Assembly (NCBI GenBank): GCA_002371625.1
Contig: DFFV01000106.1
Span: forward strand, 6,743 to 27,135
Length of the DNA stretch: 20,393 bases
Direction of reading: 5' to 3'
Source of the DNA: Ruminococcus sp. UBA3767
Lineage (GTDB): Bacteria; Bacillota; Clostridia; Oscillospirales; Ruminococcaceae
Shown here: positions 7,370 through 13,613 of the stretch, piece by piece
How positions within the stretch are numbered: the first letter of the stretch is position 1
Layout: each line of letters starts with the position of its first letter
The notes under the pieces: model-generated
Seen by the model: only the letters and a program-made list of their open reading frames with translations
Databases searched by the model: none
Told to the model about the DNA's origin: nothing
Position numbers and translations under genes: made by a program

Positions 7370-10300
7370 TTATACTGAGTTTTTAGCTATATCTTCTATA
7401 TGGTTATCGGGAACAACTCCCACTCCGCCGAAAGCGGTGATCTTTGCTGCTGATTTCGCTTTGAGATAGGCTTTCTGCTCGTCTGTCAGCTTTGGAGTTT
7501 TCAGTTTGCCGTTTACGAGGAACAGTGGTGCTTTGTTTATCGCTGCGTAAACGCCGCCTGCGAGTGCATCTGGGAAATCCATTCCCGTAGCAACGCAAAT
7601 TGAGTCACCATCGAGCACATCAGCAAACTTTTCGTTTACTGCAACGCAGGTCGCAAATCTGTCCTTGCCAAAAACTCTTGTCGGAGTTACGCCGAGAGCT
7701 TTACCAGCCTTTTTCATCATATCATCGGATATTACGCCAGAGCCACCAATGACATAAGCGTTCTTTACGCTGCCCTTAACGGACTTGAGGTAGTTCGCTG
7801 TTGCATCGTCCAGCTCTCCGTTTGTTTTGAGGTAAATCACGGGTGCTCCCTTGACTGCAGCAACTGCGCTGACTGAAAGTGCGTCCGCTGAGTTGAATGC
7901 ATAAACGAAGAACACTTCTTTAGGAGCTTTATTATCGTTAAGCTTCTGCATCTTCTGTGCTATCTTGGTGGCCGTTTCAAATCTTGTCTTGCCTGCGATT
8001 CTTTCTACATTCAGATTGTTCTCTTTAAGAATCTTTTCAACCTCTTCGCCGACTGCTCCTGTTCCACCAAGTATAATAACATTTGATGCGTCCAATCGCT
8101 TGATCTCCACAAGTGTTTCATTTGGCAGAGTCTTCAGGTTTGTCAGCAGGATGGGTGCGTTCATTGCCTTTGCAAGAGATACACCTGCAAGAGCGTCGGC
8201 ATAGTTCAAACCGTAGGCGAGAACGACGGTGTCACTTCCGTCAGGGAAACCTGCCTTTGAGATCTCAACAGCAGTTTCGTATCTGCCGGCACCGGCGAGA
8301 CGCTGAATTGCGTTCTTGGTGGTTTTTGTTTCTGTCTTATTGCACACAGAACAAGTTCTTGTTTGCGTTGAGGTGTTCTTATCAGTGTCAAAAGCTGTGG
8401 TTTTCCATTCAGACCACCTGTGATTACCTGTTGGTTCTGTATAGTTGTCCTTGATCTCATCGCCGCAGCGTGAGCATTTGTAAAGAGTGTATCCCTTGGA
8501 GTTGCAATTCGCCGAAACTAACGAAGCCACGTAATCGTGACCAAGTGCCTTTATCTCTCGTGTTTCAGATACTTTACAAACAGAACAGATCCTTGTTTCA
8601 GAACCCTTTGCAGTACAGGTAGGTTTGACAGTTGTTGTCCATTTGCTGAAACTGTGAGCTGCCATATTTGTTTCATTGTCCTTATACTCGTCATTGCATC
8701 TTAAACACTTGTGCAACGTATAACCCTTTGACTGACAAGTTGGAGGAATTATCGATTCAATGTAATCATGACCAAGAGCTGAGGTTTTTCTAGTTTCTTT
8801 TGCCTTACATACACTGCATGTTCGTGTTTCAATACCTTTTGCCGTACAGGTCGGCTTGGTCGTGACAGTCCATTTGCCAAACTTATGAGCTATCATATCG
8901 GTTTCGGTATCGTTGTACTCATTACCGCAGCGTGTACATTTATGATTTGTGTAACCCTTTGAGCTGCAAGTTGGCTTTACAACAGTCTCAACGTAATCAT
9001 GTCCGAGAGCTTTTATTGTCTTTGTATAGCTATCACCGCAAGAACAAGTATATGTTCTTACGCCGGTTTTTGTGCATGTCGCTTTTTTGGTGACTTTTGA
9101 TGTATAACTATGAGCATGCGGGTTTACAAACATCCATTTCTGCGTATCAGAAGAATTGTACTGTACAGACTGAACATTAGTACCTGCAATTGTGCTCATT
9201 TCTGCAAGATCAAGATAATATCCATTATACTTGCTGATTAGATAGTATTGATTGTCACATTTATCTACCAATCTCCACAGATTGTTTCTGCATGGTTCGC
9301 TATAATCAGTCAGCTGTATGTTTTTGTTTACTTTGAGATATTCTGAATCTCCGGTATCAGTAACACTGAGATATAATCCCGTCGTTTTCTCTAATATTGT
9401 ATAATATCCATCAGAAATGTATTTCAGCACAAAAGTATCTGAAGCGGTGCTGTCCACCTGAATATTAGTTCCACTGGAGTAACTGCTGCCCTCAGCATCA
9501 AGATATGCATTACCAGCTGCTGATTTTATATTATACTCTCCGTCGGCAACTGGTCTGTCATCAGAGTTGAACGGGACAAAGCACCACATCTGGTTGTTTC
9601 CGCCATTTAATTCGTGCGTTACTACTCTTCCACTTTCTCCTGTAACTAATCCGTACAAATCAAGATAGTATCCATTAGCACGCGATTGGATAGTGTACCC
9701 ATTGTTAGTTTCATTTATTGACCATTGCTGCGCAACAGACTGATTATCTTCATAGACCTTTACTTGCGAATCATGATTCAACGACGCATATGGCACTTCC
9801 ATTGCCACAGGTTCACCATTTTGTGTTATCTTATAAAAACCGTTGTTAAGATATGTTACAGTCCAAGTATCAACCTTAGACGGCATCTGCAATGCTTCCG
9901 TTACTATCAAGCTTGTCCAATTTGAAGCTGGTGAATCAACACCGGGGATATCAAGATAATCGTTCTGTGCAACTCCACTGAATATCCAATAATCGCCATC
10001 AGGTATGGTTTGCCCTGCGGCTTCGTCTTCAGACATTTCGTGACCAATTCCTATCGAGACATCAGAGACAGCCGTACACGAATAGTTACCTGCATTATCA
10101 TATGCGTAAATATGAGTTCTGTATATTCCATATTCGTAATTATGATCGCTTATATTTACTCTGAATGTAACGGTGCTGCCACTTATTGTACCGTCAGTCC
10201 ATTTTATATCGTCCTGATCGTTTTCAAGTGTCCATGTCGGAAAACTAACATGACTAATACCACTTCCGCCCTCATCAGTAACCGTACATTCAACTGTGTA

Positions 10301-10927
10301 GCCATTATTATCTGCATCATATACTCTAACATTTGAGATTGTAGGAGGAGTTTTATCAGACCATTCAGGTTTTGTGCCATCAACATAAGTCTCTTCATAT
10401 GGGTTTATTCCGCTTGCATACCAATACTCTCCCTTGGAAATACCAAAATGGAGATGATAACCACTTGCATAGCCAGTCATACCTACTTTTCCAATATTCT
10501 GACCAGCTGAAACATATGCTCCATTGTAAACACCTGAGGGTATACTTCCAGCCTGCATATGTGCATATTGATATATTCTGCCATCATCACCCTGTATAAC
10601 AATGCCATTGCCAAATCCATGACAAGTATGCGTATCATGAAGGCCATCACCTGTAGGAGAATCCCAGTGGTTGCTTCCACAAAGGAATTTTGCTATTACT
10701 GTGCCACCCATTGCTGCTACAACATTATATCCCGCAATATCGCTGCCGCTAATATCTATGGCATTACCATTGTGATAATTGTTGACTTTCTTATATGACA
10801 TAGTTCCAGGCACTGGCCATACTAGCGTTGCTCCTGCATTGGCATTAATATCAAATCCCGGCACCCATGCTGCAAACCCGCAGATCATTGCCAATGCCAT
10901 TACCAAGCTTAACAATCTTTTCTTCAT
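7370..10927 (-). CDS. Secreted M23 peptidase with GBS/Bsp-like, two ricin-type lectin, Cys-rich repeat and CWB2 domains
   Basis: 1185 residues. Signal peptide at 1-31. M23/LytM-type endopeptidase at about 33-180: zinc-site candidates are H52 and D58 (HNGNAID, with two residues more between H and D than in LytM), H123 (YAHM) and the H-x-H pair H158/H160 (YHLHF). A GBS/Bsp-like Ig domain follows (about 195-285), then two ricin-type beta-trefoil domains (about 310-452 and 460-600; QQWSI, NQMWCF and QKWMF signatures). Seven cysteine-rich repeats occupy about 605-870, each roughly C-x9-C-x2-C. Three CWB2 repeats end the protein (about 876-1185). Start 10927 has AAAGGA 8 bases upstream. It probably cleaves peptidoglycan cross-links while held on the wall and glycans. 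The CWB2 block is close to that of the gene at 2314-5307, including the identical tail DIAKNSV. Confidence 0.9.
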   Translation of the reverse strand: MKKRLLSLVMALAMICGFAAWVPGFDINANAGATLVWPVPGTMSYKKVNNYHNGNAIDISGSDIAGYNVVAAMGGTVIAKFLCGSNHWDSPTGDGLHDTHTCHGFGNGIVIQGDDGRIYQYAHMQAGSIPSGVYNGAYVSAGQNIGKVGMTGYASGYHLHFGISKGEYWYASGINPYEETYVDGTKPEWSDKTPPTISNVRVYDADNNGYTVECTVTDEGGSGISHVSFPTWTLENDQDDIKWTDGTISGSTVTFRVNISDHNYEYGIYRTHIYAYDNAGNYSCTAVSDVSIGIGHEMSEDEAAGQTIPDGDYWIFSGVAQNDYLDIPGVDSPASNWTSLIVTEALQMPSKVDTWTVTYLNNGFYKITQNGEPVAMEVPYASLNHDSQVKVYEDNQSVAQQWSINETNNGYTIQSRANGYYLDLYGLVTGESGRVVTHELNGGNNQMWCFVPFNSDDRPVADGEYNIKSAAGNAYLDAEGSSYSSGTNIQVDSTASDTFVLKYISDGYYTILEKTTGLYLSVTDTGDSEYLKVNKNIQLTDYSEPCRNNLWRLVDKCDNQYYLISKYNGYYLDLAEMSTIAGTNVQSVQYNSSDTQKWMFVNPHAHSYTSKVTKKATCTKTGVRTYTCSCGDSYTKTIKALGHDYVETVVKPTCSSKGYTNHKCTRCGNEYNDTETDMIAHKFGKWTVTTKPTCTAKGIETRTCSVCKAKETRKTSALGHDYIESIIPPTCQSKGYTLHKCLRCNDEYKDNETNMAAHSFSKWTTTVKPTCTAKGSETRICSVCKVSETREIKALGHDYVASLVSANCNSKGYTLYKCSRCGDEIKDNYTEPTGNHRWSEWKTTAFDTDKNTSTQTRTCSVCNKTETKTTKNAIQRLAGAGRYETAVEISKAGFPDGSDTVVLAYGLNYADALAGVSLAKAMNAPILLTNLKTLPNETLVEIKRLDASNVIILGGTGAVGEEVEKILKENNLNVERIAGKTRFETATKIAQKMQKLNDNKAPKEVFFVYAFNSADALSVSAVAAVKGAPVIYLKTNGELDDATANYLKSVKGSVKNAYVIGGSGVISDDMMKKAGKALGVTPTRVFGKDRFATCVAVNEKFADVLDGDSICVATGMDFPDALAGGVYAAINKAPLFLVNGKLKTPKLTDEQKAYLKAKSAAKITAFGGVGVVPDNHIEDIAKNSV
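8318..9115 (-). repeat. Seven tandem cysteine-rich coding repeats
   Basis: Within the M23 protein (residues 605-870) a unit of about 36-40 residues recurs seven times. Each has a TC-x-x-x-G-x-x-T segment, then C-x-x-C (CSVC, CTRCG, CLRCN), then an A-x-H or ALGH turn. Cysteines are at 618/628/630, 654/664/667, 694/704/707, 731/741/744, 771/781/784, 808/818/821 and 859/862. The first unit has CSC instead of C-x-x-C and the last lacks its first cysteine. Units alternate between ALGHDY and AHxFxKW endings, so the true period may be a pair. The C-x-x-C pairs suggest a structural metal site or disulfides. Confidence 0.8.
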
Positions 10928-11341
10928 ATTACCAGTCCTTTCATACTGCTATATTGGTTTCCAATTACACTAATATATCGTCTAAAATTACAAGCACATT
11001 TCTCTTTATATGTAATCAAGTTTTCAACCTGTTCAACCTTATACATTCATCAAAGCATACTTAAACCCCTAGCTTAACTATATCACAAATCAGTAATGAT
11101 TTAAACAATGTTGCTACAATTTGTTTGATTTATGCTACAATAAGTAGTAATAACACACAAATCATTTTATTTGCTGAATCAAACATTCTTGCTCTTTTCG
11201 TCATGTACTTTATATCCTATATTATATCATTATACGATAATGCCGTTGTTGACTATGTATGTTAACTCTTTTGAATCGGAATCTTAATAAATGAATTGAT
11301 AACTAATAGCAAAGAGAAGTTCACATTATATATTAGCTATC
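10928..11341. other. Long AT-rich intergenic region upstream of the M23 gene
   Basis: 414 bases with no credible ORF. On the plus strand it contains a tandem TTCAACCT (11023-11030 and 11032-11039) and two TGCTACAAT boxes 21 bases apart (11112-11120 and 11133-11141). The boxes fit extended -10 promoter elements reading to the right, the second with TTGCTA at 11111-11116 (a long 19-base spacer). No clear promoter for the leftward M23 gene was found. Base composition changes sharply near 11340, where the phage-like remnant begins. Confidence 0.45.
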
Positions 11342-11901
11342 GCAGGGCGGTATAAGTACGCCGATGCGCCCGATGATGTTTTCAGGCGTCACGACCATTG
11401 CACCTGCACAACGACCTACGAGTGCGGCAGAATGCGCCAGGACGTTTGGAGCAAGCGCACCTGGCAAGCAAGCGATAAGGAGCTTGAAGAGCGCAAGGCG
11501 CTCTCGGAAGCCTCAAAGCCGACTGTGAACACGCCCGAGCAAGCCAAAGAGCTTGAACGGCAGGCACTTGAAAAGAACCCTGTCACCAAGCTCTCACCCG
11601 AGCAGGCGGCAGAACTTGAAAAACAATCACTTGACAAATCTATCCAAAGTGGTATACTTGGATCAAATGGTAATCGCATAAATATTGGTATGCAATTCTT
11701 TCAAAGAGTATTGAGGACTTTGCAACATTTATTCTTCCAAAAGATGAATATGCTCATGTTATGAGTGAGATAGCTACAAACATTACGGAAGAACAGTCTA
11801 CAAAGAGGGTAATAAAGAAACACATTGGAGATTACTTTTACACGGTTGAAAATATAGGCTTTGGCAATTACAGAGTCATTGGAAAGGACTTAATTGAATG
11901 A
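11342..11901 (+). pseudogene. Remnant of phage MuF/SPP1-gp7-type head protein with toxin-like C-terminus
   Basis: The frame from 11342 opens directly into YKYADAPDDVFRRHDHCTCT, a signature of the end of phage head-morphogenesis (MuF/gp7-like) proteins, where DVFRRH-x-x-C-x-C closes the domain. The start and most of the gene are missing. A Lys/Glu-rich helical linker follows (residues such as KELEERKALSEA), and this frame stops at 11764. From about 11674 the -1 frame is open to TGA at 11899-11901 and encodes a well-formed segment (LPKDEYAHVMSEIATNITEE ... YTVENIGFGNYRVIGKDL). That looks like the natural C-terminal domain, so one frameshift between about 11674 and 11764 broke the gene. MuF proteins in Firmicutes phages often end in toxin domains; a toxin role here is inference. 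Confidence 0.65.
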
Positions 11902-12149
11902 CTTATCCTGATTATTGTTATTTCCGTAATGGAAATTTGAGGAGTAAAAAAGCGTTAGAGCTTTCAAAGCTACTCGAGAGTATATCTAAAGACCCAGAGT
12001 TTATTCTTGGTGTCCTTAATGACTTAAAAACCGATGAGGACATTCAAAAAGTCACTGATTACATCCAAAACGGCGAAGATGTATCATATGAAAATGTAAT
12101 TTTAATTGCTTTGGACTTAATTCTGCAAAGAAAACAGAAAAATGACTAA
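11898..12149 (+). CDS. Small protein overlapping the MuF remnant, possible immunity partner
   Basis: 83 residues, soluble, mostly helical, with no membrane segment. ATG at 11898 overlaps the stop of the preceding frame (ATGA), and GGAAAGGA stands 9 bases upstream, so the two were translationally coupled. Its position directly behind the C-terminal domain of a MuF-type phage protein is where an immunity or antitoxin gene would be expected. I do not recognise the family: the sequence begins MTYPDYCYFRNGN and ends in QRKQKND. A strong terminator follows immediately. Unlike the MuF gene it looks intact. The alternative is an ordinary small phage structural or hypothetical protein. Confidence 0.65.
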   Translation: MTYPDYCYFRNGNLRSKKALELSKLLESISKDPEFILGVLNDLKTDEDIQKVTDYIQNGEDVSYENVILIALDLILQRKQKND

Positions 12150-12177
12150 ACCGCTTAACGCTGTTAGGCGGTTTTTT
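12149..12177 (+). terminator. Intrinsic terminator after the immunity-like gene
   Basis: An 11-bp stem (AACCGCTTAAC with GTTAGGCGGTT, one G-T pair) around a 3-base loop, followed by a run of T. It overlaps the last base of the stop codon. Confidence 0.9.
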
Positions 12178-12242
12178 CATACCCAAAACACAGATGTAAA
12201 AACAAAGACCAAATAAAGACCAAGTGCAGATTTTGACACGCG

Positions 12243-12275
12243 AAAAAGCCCGCAAACAGCGTGTTTACGGGCTTT
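12243..12275 (-). terminator. Intrinsic terminator of the tRNA-Gly transcript
   Basis: On the minus strand AAGCCCGTAAACA pairs with TGTTTGCGGGCTT (13 bp, one G-T pair) around loop CGC, followed by TTT. It lies just past the 3' end of the tRNA. Confidence 0.85.
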
Positions 12276-12282
12276 GGCTTTA

Positions 12283-12354
12283 AGCAGATAACGGGAGTCG
12301 AACCCGCATCACCAGTTTGGGAAACTGGAGTAATGACCGCTATACTATATCTGC
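12283..12354 (-). tRNA. tRNA-Gly (anticodon CCC)
   Basis: The minus strand folds as a full cloverleaf of 72 bases. Acceptor stem GCAGATA pairs with TATCTGC; the D arm begins GTA and closes TAC; anticodon stem CCAGT/ACTGG encloses loop TTCCCAA, giving anticodon CCC, which reads GGG glycine codons; the T arm GCGGG/CCCGT surrounds TTCGACT. The discriminator base is T and the 3' CCA is not encoded. It has its own promoter and terminator. A phage-like remnant ends about 100 bases beyond its 3' end, in the usual orientation for integration at a tRNA 3' end. Confidence 0.95.
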
Positions 12355-12365
12355 TTAACATTGAT

Positions 12366-12394
12366 ATTATATCACATCTGCACTTCTTTTGCAA
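12366..12394 (-). promoter_or_regulatory. Promoter of the tRNA-Gly gene
   Basis: Minus strand TTGCAA (12394-12389), 17-base spacer, TATAAT (12371-12366), placed 11 bases before the tRNA 5' end. Confidence 0.85.
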
Positions 12395-12484
12395 GTGTTT
12401 TTTGCAGCTTTCACAACTTTGTTCCTGCGGCAGTGAGAAAGATGTCGCTTTTGAAACAACTGTACAATAATTTATACTTTTATA

Positions 12485-13372
12485 TCAAACGAGCGTATCA
12501 AGACAGTATGAAAGCTCATCAAACAGCGGTCTAAGTCCGTTTATCTCGTTGCTTTGCTGTGTTTCGATATCCACTCTATCGCCGCTGTCGAACTTGACCG
12601 TTATTATTAGCTCATCCTGCGTTTCATCTCCGCCGAGCTTTACGCCAAGCCCATGGAGCACGCTATACCTGTCATAGAACCTGAGCACCGAATCATTAGT
12701 GATCCTCTTCATTTCGCCGAAAGCACTCTTATCGAAATACTTCTCACGGTCCTCGCTCACGGCGTTGGTCTTGCTGTGGAATACGACCTTTTCGATATGC
12801 CCTTTGCCGTCACTTATCCTTGCTTTGTAGAGCGTTACCATTCCATTCTCCTTGCGGCGCAAACGCAGATCAACGATCTCGCCCCGATAGTTGAAAGGCA
12901 GGAAGGAACTATCGCCGCAGCGGTCAAAAAACTCTGCGAATGATATGTAGATCTTCCTTGTCCAGTCCCACCCGGGATTGTTATTAAGGGTGAATTTAAG
13001 CACCTCGCCCGATGAATGACGGGATTCATAACAGCACTCCTGAAACTGCGGCGGAAGTCCTGCTGTTACCTTGTAAATGCCATTATTCGCTGCAAGACCG
13101 TATTCCTGCTCGATCTGCGCAAGTTCATTGAGCAGCTGTTTATCTGCAGCATAAGCAACACCGCTTTTCTCTTCTCTCGCAATAAGGCTCCCCTGCTCAT
13201 CGGCTGTGATCTTAAAAGTGCAGCGCCTGTCATTAACACGCTCAGACCACTCTCTTTCAAGAAAGAACGAAATGTACAGCCACGTTATTTCACGGGAAAT
13301 TATCTGCTTTGGAGCATTTTCGTCTATCCTTGTTTCAGTTCCGCCGCACACGGGTTCAAATTCATTTTTCAT
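12485..13372 (-). CDS. Conserved-looking cytoplasmic protein of unknown function
   Basis: 295 residues from the ATG at 13372, chosen because AAAGGAGG stands 7 bases upstream; an in-frame ATG at 13402 has no ribosome-binding site. There is no signal peptide or membrane helix. The protein is rich in charged residues and alternates short strands and helices. Distinctive stretches are NNGIYKVTAGLPPQF (about 105-120), WDWTRKIYISFAEFFDRCGD (about 144-163) and a C-terminal ELIITVKFDSGDRVDIET. I do not recognise a family and see no catalytic motif. It is transcribed alone from its own strong promoter, divergently from the P-type ATPase; no link to that transporter can be shown. Confidence 0.8.
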   Translation of the reverse strand: MKNEFEPVCGGTETRIDENAPKQIISREITWLYISFFLEREWSERVNDRRCTFKITADEQGSLIAREEKSGVAYAADKQLLNELAQIEQEYGLAANNGIYKVTAGLPPQFQECCYESRHSSGEVLKFTLNNNPGWDWTRKIYISFAEFFDRCGDSSFLPFNYRGEIVDLRLRRKENGMVTLYKARISDGKGHIEKVVFHSKTNAVSEDREKYFDKSAFGEMKRITNDSVLRFYDRYSVLHGLGVKLGGDETQDELIITVKFDSGDRVDIETQQSNEINGLRPLFDELSYCLDTLV

Positions 13373-13414
13373 ATCAAAGCCTCCTTTGAGATCAAGTATC
13401 AAATTCTTTTTTTG

Positions 13415-13443
13415 ATTATAGCACAGTCCTTTTTACATTTCAA
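13415..13443 (-). promoter_or_regulatory. Strong promoter of the 295-aa protein gene
   Basis: Minus strand TTGAAA (13443-13438), 17-base spacer and TATAAT (13420-13415) with an extended TG-C before the -10. Confidence 0.85.
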
Positions 13444-13550
13444 GCACAAAGACAGAATATCAATTGCCGGGAAATACCTCACCTTTTTACTCATCGGCAA
13501 AAGTACATACGCTTTTGCGTTGTTTTTTTGATTGAATGCTGCCGAAAAAC

Positions 13551-13579
13551 TTGATTTTTATATCAAATAGTGCTACAAT
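13551..13579 (+). promoter_or_regulatory. Promoter of the P-type ATPase gene
   Basis: TTGATT (13551-13556), 17-base spacer and TACAAT (13574-13579) with an extended TG-C. Because it lies inside the longest open frame (from 13536), translation must start downstream of it, at 13614. Confidence 0.8.
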
Positions 13580-13613
13580 TATCAAGGACTATATTTATGA
13601 AAGGAGTATTCAG

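Noticed and set aside
8318..9115. CRISPR-like periodicity
   Set aside because: The repetition is at the protein level inside a coding frame, with diverged DNA and no constant repeat/variable spacer pattern.
11674..11764. Programmed -1 frameshift in the MuF remnant
   Set aside because: The shift is in the -1 direction but no slippery heptamer (X XXY YYZ) is present in the overlap; with the missing 5' end, a decay mutation is simpler.
12204..12223. AAAGACCAA repeated twice, 11 bases apart, between the remnant and the tRNA
   Set aside because: Considered as an att or integrase-arm site, but it is too short and has no partner copy in the window.
13016..13531. 171-codon frame on the plus strand
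   Set aside because: It runs antisense through the 5' half of the 295-aa gene and its promoter, with no start signal of its own.
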